This document shows, one piece after another, positions 49,513 to 59,009 of a DNA stretch of 64,000 nucleotides (positions within the stretch are counted from its first letter, which is position 1; the number at the start of each line of letters is the position of its first letter). The translations under genes and the position numbers were made by a program. The notes beneath the pieces are model-generated. The model searched no databases. It had not been told where the DNA came from and worked only from the letters and a program-made list of their open reading frames with translations. This DNA is from Alkalihalophilus pseudofirmus (GTDB taxonomy: Bacteria > Bacillota > Bacilli > Bacillales > Bacillaceae_D), in assembly GCF_029094545.1 (NCBI RefSeq), contig NZ_CP117835.1, positions 3,142,001 through 3,206,000 of the forward strand, read 5' to 3'.

Positions 49513-50547
49513 TTACACCCGTTTAAATTGCGCTAAAAAGCGTACATCATTTGTATAGAAATGACGAATATCATCAATATCATATTTAAGCATCGCTAAT
49601 CGCTCTACACCCATTCCAAAAGCAAATCCACTGTATTCTTTTGAATCAAAACCGCTCATTTCAAGAACTTTCGGATGGATCATCCCTGCTCCTAGCACTT
49701 CAATCCATCCAGTGTTTTTACATACGCGGCAGCCTTCTCCTCCGCACATTCCACAAGAAACATCTACTTCAACAGAAGGCTCTGTGAATGGGAAGAAACT
49801 TGGACGCAAACGAATACTGCGATCAGGTCCAAAGAAGCTTTGTGCAAAGGCTTCAAGAACACCCTTTAAGTCACTCATGCGTACATTTTTATCAACGAAT
49901 AACCCTTCAATCTGCATAAACTGATGAGAATGCGTTGCATCATCATCATCACGGCGGAATACTTTACCAGGGCAGATAATTTTCACTGGTCCTCTTCCTT
50001 CAAACTTCTCCATCGTACGAGCTTGTACCGGCGAAGTATGAGTTCTTAGTAATAATTCATCTGTAAAATAGAAAGAGTCCTGCATATCACGTGCGGGGTG
50101 ATCCTTTGGCAGGTTCAGTGCTTCAAAGTTGTAATAATCTGTCTCCACTTCTGGACCTTCCGCTACAGAAAATCCGAGCCCTAAAAAGGCATCCTCGACT
50201 TCTTCAACTACAGCCGTTAGTGGATGGCGGGCTCCTGTTTTTTGCGGACGGCCTGGAAGAGTCACGTCAATGCTTTCCTTCGCTAGTTTCGCTTCTACAG
50301 CTGCTGTTTCTAGCGCCACCTCTTTTGTTTCAATCGCAGATTTAATCTCATCACGAACTTCATTTGCCATTTGGCCGATCAGCGGTCTTTCTTCAGCTGA
50401 TAATTTACCCATGCCGCGAAGTACCTCAGTAATAGGCCCTTTCTTACCTAGATAAGCAACGCGGACTTCCTGCAATGCTTTCACATCTTGTGCTTCAGTC
50501 ACTTGTGCTAATGCTTGCTCTTTAAGCTCTTGTAAACGCTCACGCAT
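49513..50547 (-). CDS. pheS: Phenylalanyl-tRNA synthetase alpha subunit
   Basis: Catalytic subunit, 344 residues from ATG 50547, which follows AAGGAGGAA. Class II motifs are visible: [21 protein letters not shown] near residue 205 (motif 2) and [22 protein letters not shown] near 305 (motif 3). A zinc-like [12 protein letters not shown] lies near 270. The coiled-coil N-terminus binds tRNA-Phe. It is controlled by the T-box upstream. Confidence 0.97.
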   Translation of the reverse strand: MRERLQELKEQALAQVTEAQDVKALQEVRVAYLGKKGPITEVLRGMGKLSAEERPLIGQMANEVRDEIKSAIETKEVALETAAVEAKLAKESIDVTLPGRPQKTGARHPLTAVVEEVEDAFLGLGFSVAEGPEVETDYYNFEALNLPKDHPARDMQDSFYFTDELLLRTHTSPVQARTMEKFEGRGPVKIICPGKVFRRDDDDATHSHQFMQIEGLFVDKNVRMSDLKGVLEAFAQSFFGPDRSIRLRPSFFPFTEPSVEVDVSCGMCGGEGCRVCKNTGWIEVLGAGMIHPKVLEMSGFDSKEYSGFAFGMGVERLAMLKYDIDDIRHFYTNDVRFLAQFKRV

Positions 50548-50600
50548 GCTAATTCCTCCTTTTTTACCAATCATCTATAGTATGTCGTTCTAATACGAAC

Positions 50601-50870
50601 GCAAAAAAGGCCTTCGCCTCCCGCAAAAGGGACGAAGACCGTGGTACCACCCTTAATTTGTAATCAACAATTGTTCATTACATTCTTCATTGTCATAACG
50701 GCACATTGCCGGAACATCTTAACATGCAGAAAAATCTGCTGCCCTCCGATGTCTGCTCCAGAGTGAATTCAGTGATTCCTACCATAGAAATGCTTTCAGT
50801 CAAGGCATTCCCTCCCTTTTTGGCGGTCTAACACGTACTACTCTCTTTCGTCACATATCCCTTATTTAAT
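50601..50870 (-). ncRNA. T-box riboswitch (tRNA-Phe) of pheST
   Basis: The minus-strand RNA has the T-box core AAGGGTGGTACCACGG (50639-50654). The specifier is UUC (50766-50768), followed by ACUCUGGAG at the same position as in the other T-boxes here. Stem I begins near GAAAGAGAGTAGTACG. The terminator at 50603-50640 (CTTCGTCCC...AGGCGAAGGCC then TTTTTT) can be displaced by the antiterminator when tRNA-Phe is uncharged. The rest of the gap to the next gene (50871-50948) holds no gene. Confidence 0.95.
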
Positions 50871-50948
50871 TGCTTCTATATTATAGATAATTCTAAGTGC
50901 TTATGCAACCGTTCGTTAACGAAAAGCGACTATCCTCTATATCTTATC

Positions 50949-51704
50949 CTAGCCTTTTAAATAATAAAGCAGGATGCCTGTGGCAACTGCTACATTTAAA
51001 GACTCTGCCTGTCCATATATAGGGATGTAGATATTTTGATCACTGCCCTCTAGCAGCTCGTTTTGCACGCCCTCTCCTTCATTCCCAACAATCAAAGCGA
51101 ATTCAGGCTGCGGTTCAATCGCTGTATAAGAACTTGCTTCTGTTAAAGACGTCCCAAACACAGGGATGTTTCTTTCTTTTAACTTTTCAACCCATTCGAT
51201 CAGTGATCCTCGTATAACAGGCATATGGAAAATGGATCCTTGAGAAGCACGAATCACCTTGCTGTTAAATAAGTCAACACTTCCTTCTCCTAGTACAACG
51301 CCTGTCATACCTGCTGCATCCGCTGTACGGATCATTGTGCCTATATTCCCTGGGTCTTGAACTCGGTCGATTAATAAAAACTGACCGCTTAATGTAGTCA
51401 TAGACGGGGGCGCTGGAATGGCACAAACCGCAGCGATGCCTTGAGGAGTCTCTGTTTCAGATATTTCTTTTAACACTTGTGGACTGACGATGATGATGTC
51501 ATTTTCATTGACCTCCCAAGTAAGCGGCAGCACCGTTTGTTCCGTCATTAAAATAACTTCTATGTGGAACTTCGCTTTTAGGGCTTCCTCCACAAGGTGA
51601 AAACCTTCTATAAGAAATCTTCCTGCCTTATCACGGCCTTTTTTTGTATGCAGCTTCTTCCAGCCTTTTACTTGTTCATTTTTCACAGAATCGATTCGTT
51701 TCAT
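50949..51704 (-). CDS. SPOUT-family rRNA 2'-O-methyltransferase (YsgA-like)
   Basis: TrmH/SpoU-type methyltransferase, about 251 residues from ATG 51704 (MKRIDSVKNEQVKGWKKL), which follows AAAGGAG. The substrate-binding N-terminal part (GRFLIEGFHLVEEAL) precedes the SPOUT knot: LIDRVQDPGNIGTMIRTADA near residue 118, FALIVGNEGEGV near 205 and IPIYGQAESLNVAVATGILLY near 225. The exact modified nucleotide is not predictable here. It lies upstream of pheS as in B. subtilis. Confidence 0.9.
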   Translation of the reverse strand: MKRIDSVKNEQVKGWKKLHTKKGRDKAGRFLIEGFHLVEEALKAKFHIEVILMTEQTVLPLTWEVNENDIIIVSPQVLKEISETETPQGIAAVCAIPAPPSMTTLSGQFLLIDRVQDPGNIGTMIRTADAAGMTGVVLGEGSVDLFNSKVIRASQGSIFHMPVIRGSLIEWVEKLKERNIPVFGTSLTEASSYTAIEPQPEFALIVGNEGEGVQNELLEGSDQNIYIPIYGQAESLNVAVATGILLYYLKG

Positions 51705-51753
51705 GCTTTTCTCCTTTACGTTCATCTCTATAAACATCATACCGATTTTCTTG

Positions 51754-51784
51754 CTCATAATCCAGTCCGGCTTGTGACATACTA
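51754..51784 (+). promoter_or_regulatory. Candidate sigma-G promoter of sspI
   Basis: CTCATA (51754-51759), an 18-base spacer and CATACTA (51778-51784), which fits the -10 pattern CATNNTA. It gives a leader of about 38 bases before sspI, a forespore gene in B. subtilis. The -35 fit is only moderate. Confidence 0.45.
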
Positions 51785-51828
51785 ATGCAAGCAAGAAATT
51801 TATTTCCATATTAAAGGAGTGGTTTCAG

Positions 51829-52035
51829 GTGGGTTTTAATTTACGTGGAGCGATTATGGCTAATATTCAAGGCAGCAGTGAGGAAGAAGTAGAAGCAACC
51901 ATTGTTGATGCGATCCAAAAAGGCGAAGAAAAGATGCTTCCTGGATTAGGTGTATTATTTGAAGTGTATTGGAAAAATGCGAACGAGCAGGAAAAAGATC
52001 AGCTTTGCCAACAAATTTCACAAGGATTGCAATAA
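51829..52035 (+). CDS. sspI: Small acid-soluble spore protein I
   Basis: A minor SASP of 68 residues found in the spore core. The middle carries the SspI hallmark [20 protein letters not shown] then FEVYW, and the N-terminus [10 protein letters not shown] matches the family. The start is GTG, nine bases after AAAGGAG. It is divergent from the rRNA methyltransferase gene, as in B. subtilis. Confidence 0.95.
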   Translation: MGFNLRGAIMANIQGSSEEEVEATIVDAIQKGEEKMLPGLGVLFEVYWKNANEQEKDQLCQQISQGLQ

Positions 52036-52043
52036 CACACGAG

Positions 52044-52077
52044 AGCATGAGTGATGACGTTCACTCATGCTTTTTTT
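52044..52077 (+). terminator. Terminator after sspI
   Basis: AGCATGAGTGA and TCACTCATGCT form an 11-base stem, followed by seven T. Confidence 0.88.
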
Positions 52078-52093
52078 ATTCCATGCCCTTGTG

Positions 52094-52192
52094 CTACATT
52101 CTAAACAAGGGAGCGAGTATACCAGCTAGCAAATATAATGAGGCAAAAATGACGATAAGTTTAAAGCAGAATGTCCATTTGTTCTTATCCAC
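52094..52192 (-). CDS. 32-residue single-span membrane peptide
   Basis: A short frame starting at GTG 52192, eight bases after AAAGGAG, and ending at TAG 52094, convergent with sspI. The product begins MDKNKWTFCFKLIVIFASLY and continues LLAGILAPLFRM: a basic N-terminus, one hydrophobic span and a basic end, so probably anchored with the N-terminus inside. It lies just beyond the terminator of the M42 peptidase gene, so it depends on read-through or on a promoter in the intervening 40 bases. I recognise no family. Confidence 0.6.
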   Translation of the reverse strand: MDKNKWTFCFKLIVIFASLYLLAGILAPLFRM

Positions 52193-52230
52193 CCCAGTGA
52201 TCTCCTTTCTGCTTCGGTATGATCTGTGTA

Positions 52231-52261
52231 TAAAAAAATCCAGCCGCGGCCGACTGGATTT
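52231..52261 (-). terminator. Terminator after the M42 peptidase gene
   Basis: AAATCCAG and CTGGATTT with a GC-rich loop (TCGGCCGCGG), followed on the minus strand by TTTTATA. Confidence 0.75.
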
Positions 52262-52281
52262 CATCATCTTAATCTTAGGTC

Positions 52282-53367
52282 TTAATTATACGTAATGGCT
52301 TCTACCGTTTCTTTATCAAGCTTTTTAATGACTTCAACAATTAACTTTACTGTGTTTTCATAATCATCTCTGTGAAGCATCGCAGCATGTGTATGAATAT
52401 AGCGGGTAGGCACCGTAATCGATAGAGCCGGCACCCCGTTAGCTGTTAAGTGAATGGCACCAGAATCTGTGCCTCCACCAGCCATAGAGTCAAATTGATA
52501 CGGGACGTTATGTTCATCAGCTGTATCTACTACAAAGTCACGCAAGCCTTTATGAGAGATCATTGAAGCATCGTACAATACAATCTGCGGACCTTCTCCC
52601 ATTTTAGCTAATGCTTCTTTTTCTGTTACACCAGGCGTGTCTCCAGCAATTCCTACATCCACACCAAAGCCGATATCAGGCTCAATAAGGTGAGCTGATG
52701 TGCGGGCTCCGCGTAACCCAACTTCCTCTTGAACTGTTCCTACACCATATACTGTATTTGGATGATCTACATCTTTTAGTTCACGTAATACATCAATCGC
52801 AATTGCACAACCGATACGATTATCCCATGCTTTTGCCATTAATAACTTTTCATTTTTCATCACCGTAAACTCGCATACAGGCACAACAGAATCACCTGGG
52901 CGAACACCAAACTCCATTGCTTCTTCTTTGCTTGTCGCACCAATATCAATAAACATATCCTTCTTATCAACAGGCTTGCGACGAGCTTCTGCAGGCAGAA
53001 TATGCGGTGGCTTTGAACCGACAACCCCTGGAATATTACCGTTCTTTGTCATGATCGTAACGCGTTGTGCAAGCATCACCTGTTCCCACCAGCCGCCTAC
53101 TGTTTGAAAACGAAGGAAGCCTTTATCATCAATACTTGTGACCATAAAACCAATTTCATCTAGATGTCCGGCTACCATAATTTTAGGACCAGCTTCTGAT
53201 CCGACCTTTTTAGCAACAAGGCTTCCTAACCCATCAGTCGTTACTTCATCTGCAAAAGGGCTGATGTATTTAGACATCACATCACGAGCTTCTTTTTCAT
53301 TACCAGGAATCCCATTTGCATCCGTCAAATCTTTTAGCATTTGCAGCTTTTCATCAAGCTTTGTCAT
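52282..53367 (-). CDS. ysdC: M42-family metallo-aminopeptidase (YsdC-like)
   Basis: A tetrahedral aminopeptidase of 361 residues, probably removing acidic or other N-terminal residues from peptides in the cytoplasm. Metal-binding and catalytic segments are visible in order: [16 protein letters not shown] near residue 66, [17 protein letters not shown] near 178, [16 protein letters not shown] near 208, [12 protein letters not shown] near 233 and [17 protein letters not shown] near 325. It may also be annotated as glucanase or glutamyl aminopeptidase by homology. Confidence 0.92.
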   Translation of the reverse strand: MTKLDEKLQMLKDLTDANGIPGNEKEARDVMSKYISPFADEVTTDGLGSLVAKKVGSEAGPKIMVAGHLDEIGFMVTSIDDKGFLRFQTVGGWWEQVMLAQRVTIMTKNGNIPGVVGSKPPHILPAEARRKPVDKKDMFIDIGATSKEEAMEFGVRPGDSVVPVCEFTVMKNEKLLMAKAWDNRIGCAIAIDVLRELKDVDHPNTVYGVGTVQEEVGLRGARTSAHLIEPDIGFGVDVGIAGDTPGVTEKEALAKMGEGPQIVLYDASMISHKGLRDFVVDTADEHNVPYQFDSMAGGGTDSGAIHLTANGVPALSITVPTRYIHTHAAMLHRDDYENTVKLIVEVIKKLDKETVEAITYN

Positions 53368-53475
53368 TATGTATTTCCCCCTTCAATGGGTATGCATGCT
53401 CACCCATAACTAGTATGTACTATACGACTAGTATAAATGAAATTGTTTCGCAACTCAAATTATTTCGAAAGAATG

Positions 53476-53982
53476 TTAATAGCCTTGATCTTGTCTTTCA
53501 TGGTTCACTTTATTTTTTTCAAAATACGCTTGTTCAATCTCTTTGCCGCTAAACCCAAGCATGTCACCAAGTTTCATAAATGATGCCGTGAGTTTATGAA
53601 AATCCTCTTCATTTCGATTTCTATTTAAACGATGAGTGGATTCCATTACATATAAAAATTGTTCTGTAAGCGTTCGCTCGGCTTGACCATTTTCATCCGT
53701 TGCAAAAGTAGTATACCCTAAAGACAATCCTAGCGTTAAAACGAAGTGAAGACCATCAACATATTCTTCTAAAATAACAGATCTCTCAGCCGGTCCTTTT
53801 TTACTCCAATACTTAAAGCATCTTGTCTCATTTGCTAGTTCTCCCAATTCCACAAGAAATGCAAGCTGCTTCTCTTGAAAAAGGTCATGCCCAGTCAGAT
53901 TATGCTCCTCTAAAATACGGTCATTAAGATTTTTTTGAGTTTGAAATAATTGCTCTACATTTAAATTATTATCCTTCATCAT
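53476..53982 (-). CDS. All-alpha dUTP diphosphatase (dUTPase_2/MazG-like)
   Basis: About 168 residues of the dimeric, all-helical NTP-PPase type. QEKQLAFLVELGELANETRCFKYWSKKG near residue 38 has the ExxE metal motif, and EEYVDGLHFVLTLGLSLG near 75 the second acidic ExxxD motif. Expected to hydrolyse dUTP to dUMP and keep uracil out of DNA. ATG 53982 is preferred since TAGGAG is eight bases upstream. It is not at this place in B. subtilis. Confidence 0.87.
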   Translation of the reverse strand: MMKDNNLNVEQLFQTQKNLNDRILEEHNLTGHDLFQEKQLAFLVELGELANETRCFKYWSKKGPAERSVILEEYVDGLHFVLTLGLSLGYTTFATDENGQAERTLTEQFLYVMESTHRLNRNRNEEDFHKLTASFMKLGDMLGFSGKEIEQAYFEKNKVNHERQDQGY

Positions 53983-54035
53983 GCATATCACTCCTATTCA
54001 TTCTTATTTATTATACCAATTTTTTTTCATCATTT

Positions 54036-54061
54036 TGCAACCAAAGAAGAGCTGATTCGTA
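54036..54061 (+). promoter_or_regulatory. Candidate sigma-W promoter of ysdB
   Basis: TGCAAC (54036-54041), a 16-base spacer and CGTA (54058-54061) match the ECF sigma-W pattern TGAAAC-N16-CGTA with one change. ysdB belongs to the sigma-W regulon in B. subtilis. The start codon follows about 45 bases later. Confidence 0.7.
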
Positions 54062-54108
54062 TAAACTAGTAAGTAGACAAAAAACCCGCACGAAAGGGGC
54101 TTCTAGAA

Positions 54109-54489
54109 ATGGTTATTTTATTTCGATTACTACTGCTTATCGCCATTGCGTTTATTGTATATTCCGCTATTAAATATGTATTTCACCCAAGAAGGAAACT
54201 TGAACAAGCTCATGACCGCAGACAGTATTTCTTTTTAGATGAAGAAAAGAATGTAAGAAAGAATTTTCTACTGACTTACAAAGGAGTTATGTTTGAAGGG
54301 GAAAAATATTTAGGGACGACCGAACAATCGTTTGAAATTGTTTCAATCTATATTTGGGCAAGAGATACGGAGCGGTTAAAAGGGCTGCATCGTGAAGATT
54401 TCGAGTTTATTGAAGAGGATATCAGACTTAGATACCCTAATGCAAAAATTGAATGGAAGAGCCCGATTAAAGAATTTCTGAAAAGATAA
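54109..54489 (+). CDS. ysdB: Sigma-W-regulated membrane-anchored protein YsdB
   Basis: A 126-residue protein with one N-terminal span (VILFRLLLLIAIAFIVYSAI) and a charged cytoplasmic part (FHPRRKLEQAHDRRQYFFLDEEKNVRKN split here, then DFEFIEEDIRLRYP). It is a cell-envelope-stress gene in B. subtilis with no known biochemical role. The ATG follows AAAGGGG. It runs opposite to neighbouring genes. Confidence 0.85.
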   Translation: MVILFRLLLLIAIAFIVYSAIKYVFHPRRKLEQAHDRRQYFFLDEEKNVRKNFLLTYKGVMFEGEKYLGTTEQSFEIVSIYIWARDTERLKGLHREDFEFIEEDIRLRYPNAKIEWKSPIKEFLKR

Positions 54490-54493
54490 AAAT

Positions 54494-54537
54494 AAACCGT
54501 ACCATTCCATTGACTATGGAAATGCTACGGTTTTTTC
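54494..54537 (+). terminator. Terminator after ysdB
   Basis: AAACCGTA..ATTCCAT pairs with ATGGAAAT..TACGGTTT, followed by TTTT. It overlaps the 3' end of the convergent VTT-family gene and may serve both. Confidence 0.75.
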
Positions 54538-55100
54538 GTCTGGAAAAACTCTTCCCAACTCATACTTGATTGTTTCTTTCTAAAAAGCATAAATAATAAA
54601 AGCAGGAACCCAGCAAATACGATCGTTCCTGCTAAAGGCAGCTCATGAATCATATCACCAAATGCTGTATATAATATTGCTGGAGGGATACTGACAAGAA
54701 ATGATTTCTTTGTATATTCTTTTAATCCCTTTGATGTTTCAATTAAATAAAGTGAAACGACATGAAAATGAACCAAAGGCATCATTCGAATAATCATCAT
54801 TTGCGGCAGGTTCCAGTCTTGGCGTCCTTTAAAGAAATGTTGTTTAATATTCGTCAGCTTTCTTTTAAGTCCTGGAGCAATTCGCACTAATCCATAGAAT
54901 ACTACACTTACAGCTGTCAAACCAATAATAGAATAAATCGACCCATACAGCGTTCCAAATAGATATCCACCAATCAAGCAAACAATTAATACCGGGATAA
55001 AAAACGCTTGTCTGAACACATGCAACAAAATAAAGAAGAGTGGAGCCAGCCAGCCGCTTTGTTCAATAAATAACAGCGAACGATCTAAAAATTCATTCAT
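54525..55100 (-). CDS. VTT-domain (TVP38/DedA-like) membrane protein
   Basis: A 191-residue protein with about five membrane segments. The family core is visible as FRQAFFIPVLIVCLIGGYLFG with GSIYSIIGLTAVSVVFYGLV near residues 30-70, and PQMMIIRMMPLVHFHVVSLY near 99, with the conserved Arg and Pro. The family is thought to move or scramble lipids. It lies between ysdA and ysdB, where B. subtilis has no such gene. Confidence 0.82.
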   Translation of the reverse strand: MNEFLDRSLLFIEQSGWLAPLFFILLHVFRQAFFIPVLIVCLIGGYLFGTLYGSIYSIIGLTAVSVVFYGLVRIAPGLKRKLTNIKQHFFKGRQDWNLPQMMIIRMMPLVHFHVVSLYLIETSKGLKEYTKKSFLVSIPPAILYTAFGDMIHELPLAGTIVFAGFLLLLFMLFRKKQSSMSWEEFFQTKKP

Positions 55101-55157
55101 GCAAGCTCCCCCTCTCTTTGTATATCATTTCGTTAGCGTCTATTAAATAGTATATGT

Positions 55158-55421
55158 TTAACGACCCAGGATGATGAAAACGACTCCTATAATTTGAATG
55201 GTAATAATGATAGGAATTCCAGCTGTGAATGTACGATGCTTCGTTTTGTGACGGTATTCCTTCATCCCAATATACATACCAACGCCGCCGCCAATAAGGA
55301 CTAATAAAAATAAATTTTTCTCAGATACACGTCTTTTTTTAGCTATTGCTTGCCGTTTATCGTATCCCATCACTAGATAAGACGTAATATTAATGAGCAA
55401 CAAATATATGAACCACTCCAT
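55158..55421 (-). CDS. ysdA: DUF1294 membrane protein YsdA
   Basis: An 87-residue protein with three hydrophobic segments. It has the DUF1294 pattern YDKRQAIAKKRRVSEKNLFL near residue 20 and MKEYRHKTKHRTF near 53. Function is unknown. It lies downstream of rplT as in B. subtilis. Confidence 0.87.
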   Translation of the reverse strand: MEWFIYLLLINITSYLVMGYDKRQAIAKKRRVSEKNLFLLVLIGGGVGMYIGMKEYRHKTKHRTFTAGIPIIITIQIIGVVFIILGR

Positions 55422-55505
55422 TATATCGACTCACCTCTATTTTGGTAACCTTTTATGTATTCATAAAAAAAAGCGCGAGCAAGAATGCCGCGCTTTTTCA
55501 TTGTT

Positions 55506-55865
55506 TTATGCGTTTAGGCTTGACTTAGCTTTTTCAGCTAATTGTGCAAATGCTTCAGCATCGTTCACTGCAAGGTCAGCAAGGATCTTACGGTTTACGT
55601 TGATTTCAGCAAGCTTAAGTCCGTGCATTAAACGGCTGTATGAAAGACCATTCATACGAGCAGCTGCGTTGATACGTGTAATCCAAAGTTTACGGAAATC
55701 ACGTTTCTTTTGACGACGATCACGATAAGCATATAGTAAGGACTTCATTACTTGTCCTTGTGCTGATTTGAATAATAAATGTTTAGAACCGAAATATCCT
55801 TTTGCTAACTTTAATACCTTCTTACGACGACGACGAGCGACATAACCGCCTTTTACTCTTGGCAT
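55506..55865 (-). CDS. rplT: 50S ribosomal protein L20
   Basis: A 119-residue, very basic protein of the large subunit. It shows the N-terminal [20 protein letters not shown] and the family signature [20 protein letters not shown] near residue 53. In Bacillus L20 also binds the infC leader to repress its own operon. Confidence 0.98.
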   Translation of the reverse strand: MPRVKGGYVARRRRKKVLKLAKGYFGSKHLLFKSAQGQVMKSLLYAYRDRRQKKRDFRKLWITRINAAARMNGLSYSRLMHGLKLAEINVNRKILADLAVNDAEAFAQLAEKAKSSLNA

Positions 55866-55901
55866 CGAAGTTCCCTCCTTTTAATCATCCGAACGAATCA
55901 A

Positions 55902-56102
55902 TTATTTTTTGTACGTTAACATTGAGCGAATACGCTTGAAGTCTCCAGAGTGTACAATAGCAGACTTACGTAGCTTACGCTTTTGCTTTTGAGACTTGTT
56001 ACCAAATAAGTGACTAGTGAAGCCGTGCGCACGCTTAAGCTTTCCAGATCCAGTCTTTTTAAAACGCTTCGCAGCGCCTCTATGAGTTTTCATTTTAGGC
56101 AT
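55902..56102 (-). CDS. rpmI: 50S ribosomal protein L35
   Basis: A 66-residue basic protein. [21 protein letters not shown] at the N-terminus is the L35 signature. It lies between infC and rplT in the conserved operon. Confidence 0.98.
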   Translation of the reverse strand: MPKMKTHRGAAKRFKKTGSGKLKRAHGFTSHLFGNKSQKQKRKLRKSAIVHSGDFKRIRSMLTYKK

Positions 56103-56142
56103 AACTAAGGTCCTCCTTTAATCTTCTTCAAGCTAGTCGATG

Positions 56143-56661
56143 TTACTTTTCAGTTTTAGGCGCTAAGATAAGGAACATGCTACGACCTTCCATCTTAGGC
56201 TTAGCTTCAATGACAGCAACATCTTCACATTCTTTTGCAAGACGCTCTAATACTACTCTTCCTATCTGAGAGTGAGTAATCGCACGTCCGCGGAAACGGA
56301 TCGCTGCTTTTACTTTGTCTCCTTTTTCAAGGAATTTACGAGCGTTGCGAAGCTTCGTATTGAAATCATGGTCTTCAATTGTCGGGCTCAAGCGAACCTC
56401 TTTAACGTTGATGACCTTTTGTTTCTTACGTGCTTCTTTGTCTTTCTTTTGTTGCTCATAACGGAATTTACCGTAGTCCATAATGCGACACACAGGTGGT
56501 TTCGCAGCAGGTGCAACACATACGAGATCAAGATTTACATTTTGCGCCATTTCAAGCGCTTCTTGTTTTGACTTGACTCCAATTTGATCGCCATTCGCTC
56601 CAATGAGTCGTACTTCACGGGCACGAATCCCTTCATTGACCAACATGTCTTTACTAATAAT
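56143..56661 (-). CDS. infC: Translation initiation factor IF-3 (AUU start)
   Basis: Keeps ribosomal subunits apart and checks start codons. It has about 172 residues. The family N-terminus (M)[19 protein letters not shown] is complete only when translation begins at ATT 56661, which has GGAGG six bases upstream; the first ATG is five codons later and lacks a ribosome site. Rare AUU starts let IF-3 control its own synthesis in many bacteria. Later signatures are [20 protein letters not shown] near residue 68 and [11 protein letters not shown] near 121. Confidence 0.95.
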   Translation of the reverse strand: MISKDMLVNEGIRAREVRLIGANGDQIGVKSKQEALEMAQNVNLDLVCVAPAAKPPVCRIMDYGKFRYEQQKKDKEARKKQKVINVKEVRLSPTIEDHDFNTKLRNARKFLEKGDKVKAAIRFRGRAITHSQIGRVVLERLAKECEDVAVIEAKPKMEGRSMFLILAPKTEK

Positions 56662-56751
56662 GAGCCACCTCCAAAGGATTTTCGCGGATCAAAGCAATTT
56701 ATAAGCATAACTGTTCATCAAAAATGATTACAGAACATGCACCGATTCATG

Positions 56752-56880
56752 AAAAAAAGTGCGGGCGCACAATACGCCCACACTTCGGTCATTTACTAAA
56801 AATGAATCCCATCATACCTGGCAACAGCTTCATGCGTCAATCAGGTGAGAAGCGGGCGCTTCTGCTTGCTTTGTGTCCTT
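56752..56880 (-). ncRNA. L20-type autoregulatory leader of infC-rpmI-rplT
   Basis: A structured leader upstream of infC. An AGAAGC/GCTTCT hairpin at about 56848-56863 is followed by a terminator at 56752-56785 (AAGTGTGGGCG...CGCCCGCACTT, then TTTTT on the minus strand). Leaders of this type in Bacillales fold to mimic the L20 site on 23S rRNA, and L20 binding favours termination. Between the leader and thrS (56881-57049) I see no gene, only a weak AGTAGAAA/TTTCTACT hairpin at 57001-57029 after thrS. Confidence 0.75.
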
Positions 56881-57049
56881 CTATTCGATTACCTAGATAA
56901 CTATAGCATAATCCTTTTTGCGGTGTCAACACAATATGTCCGACTTCGTTATTTTAACGAATGTCCAGTCACTTTGCAATCCTTTTTTTCATTTAAGAGG
57001 AGTAGAAAATAATTGAAATGATTTCTACTCACCTATTGGCACCAAAAGA

Positions 57050-58981
57050 TTATTTTTTCAGCTCAACGGCTAGATCAGAAATAAATGTTTGAAGCTCTTT
57101 AGATTCTGATGCCTGCTCCCCGTATTTACGAATGTTTACAGCACCAGCTTCCATTTCCTTATCTCCTAGAACGAGCATGTAAGGAATCTTTTGCATCTGC
57201 GCTTCACGAATTTTATATCCAATCTTCTCGTTACGCTCATCAATTTCCACTCTAGCACCTGCTCGTTGAAGCTCATCTTGCACTTTTTTCGCATACTCAA
57301 GATGAACATCAGGAGATACGGGAATGACTTGTACTTGAACAGGCGCAAGCCATGTTGGGAAAGCCCCTTTATATTCTTCAAGCAGGAAGGCAACGAAGCG
57401 CTCCATCGTAGAAACAACCCCGCGGTGTACAACAACAGGACGATGCGGCTGACCATCTTCTCCAACATACGTTAAATCAAATCGTTCTGGTAATAAGAAG
57501 TCCAATTGAACCGTTGATAATGTTTCATCCTTACCTAAAGCTGTACGAACCTGCACATCTAATTTAGGACCATAAAACGCTGCTTCGCCTTCTGCTTCAT
57601 AATAATCCACATCCAGCTCATCCATCGCTTCTTTTAACATGCTTTGCGCTTTTTCCCACATCGCATCATCATCAAAATACTTTTCCTTATCTTCAGGGTC
57701 ACGATAAGATAAGCGGAATTTATAATCATCCAACCCAAAATCTTTGTAGACTTCCTGAATTAAATACACAACGCGTAAGAACTCTTCTTTAATCTGGTCA
57801 GGACGACAGAAGATATGAGCATCATTTAACGTCATTCCACGTACACGCTGAAGTCCTGATACAGCCCCGCTCATCTCATAACGGTGCATCATACCAAGCT
57901 CCGCAATACGCAATGGAAGCTGACGGTAGCTGCGCATGTCTTGCTTGTATACCATCATATGATGAGGGCAGTTCATTGGGCGAAGAACGAATTCTTCATT
58001 GTCACGCTCCATAACAGGGAACATGTCATCTTTGTAATGATCCCAATGGCCTGATGTTTTATAAAGTTCTGAGCTTCCTAAAATCGGAGTGTACACGTGT
58101 TGATAGCCAAGACGCTCTTCTTTATCAACAATGTAGCGTTCAATCACACGACGAACAGTCGCTCCTTTTGGCAGCCATAACGGGAGGCCTTGTCCTACTT
58201 TTTGTGAAAGAGCGAAAATCCCTAGCTCCTTGCCAAGTTTACGATGATCACGTTCCTTGGCCTCTTCTAACAAGCGTAAATGCTCCTCTAGATCAGCCTT
58301 TTTGAAGAATGCCGTTCCGTAAATACGCTGAAGCATTTTGTTTTTGCTGTCACCGCGCCAATATGCCCCTGCCAGACTTAACAGTTTAAACTCCTTAATT
58401 TTGTTTGTTGAAGGGACATGCACGCCTCGGCATAGATCAAAGAATTCTCCTTGTTCATAAATCGTAAGGCTTTCTCCTTCAGGGATCGCTTCAATCAGTT
58501 CTAATTTGTACTCATCGCCAATTTCTTTGTAACGAGCAATGGCTTCTTCACGGCTTAACTCCACACGCGTTACTTCAAGGTTTTCTGCAATGATTTTCTT
58601 CATTTCTTTTTCGATCTTCGGCAGGTCCTCAGCCGTAATCGATTCTTCTGAATCAATATCATAGTAAAAACCGCCTTCAATCACAGGGCCGACTCCAAGC
58701 TTTACCCCTTTAAACAGGCGTTTAACAGCTTGTGCCATTAAGTGTGCCGTACTATGGCGCATGATTTCCAGTGCTTCCTCTGAATCTTGAGTGACAATTG
58801 CTATCTCTCCGTCTTCAGTTAGAGGTGTACGTAAGTCAACTAATGTATTATTAAGCTTTCCAGCTAACGCTTTTTTCTTAAGACCAGGGCTGATAGATGC
58901 CGCAATGTCTTCTGTTGTCGTGCCTCTAGGGAACTCCTTTACCGCACCATCTGGAAATGTAATCTTTAGTACATCTGCCAT
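57050..58981 (-). CDS. thrS: Threonyl-tRNA synthetase
   Basis: A class II synthetase of 643 residues. The TGS domain is N-terminal ([21 protein letters not shown]). The editing domain carries [15 protein letters not shown] near residue 76 and the later zinc-type His and Cys ligands. Core motifs include [13 protein letters not shown] near 335 and [20 protein letters not shown] near 360. The C-terminal anticodon-binding domain has [18 protein letters not shown] near 548. ATG follows AAAGGAG. T-box control lies upstream. Confidence 0.97.
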   Translation of the reverse strand: MADVLKITFPDGAVKEFPRGTTTEDIAASISPGLKKKALAGKLNNTLVDLRTPLTEDGEIAIVTQDSEEALEIMRHSTAHLMAQAVKRLFKGVKLGVGPVIEGGFYYDIDSEESITAEDLPKIEKEMKKIIAENLEVTRVELSREEAIARYKEIGDEYKLELIEAIPEGESLTIYEQGEFFDLCRGVHVPSTNKIKEFKLLSLAGAYWRGDSKNKMLQRIYGTAFFKKADLEEHLRLLEEAKERDHRKLGKELGIFALSQKVGQGLPLWLPKGATVRRVIERYIVDKEERLGYQHVYTPILGSSELYKTSGHWDHYKDDMFPVMERDNEEFVLRPMNCPHHMMVYKQDMRSYRQLPLRIAELGMMHRYEMSGAVSGLQRVRGMTLNDAHIFCRPDQIKEEFLRVVYLIQEVYKDFGLDDYKFRLSYRDPEDKEKYFDDDAMWEKAQSMLKEAMDELDVDYYEAEGEAAFYGPKLDVQVRTALGKDETLSTVQLDFLLPERFDLTYVGEDGQPHRPVVVHRGVVSTMERFVAFLLEEYKGAFPTWLAPVQVQVIPVSPDVHLEYAKKVQDELQRAGARVEIDERNEKIGYKIREAQMQKIPYMLVLGDKEMEAGAVNIRKYGEQASESKELQTFISDLAVELKK

Positions 58982-59009
58982 TCTTCTCGACTCCTTTTTT
59001 TGTGTAAAT

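Noticed and set aside
51807-51813. CATATTA as the -10 of a sigma-G promoter for sspI
   Set aside because: Transcription would start inside the ribosome site. The CATACTA about 29 bases upstream gives a workable leader.
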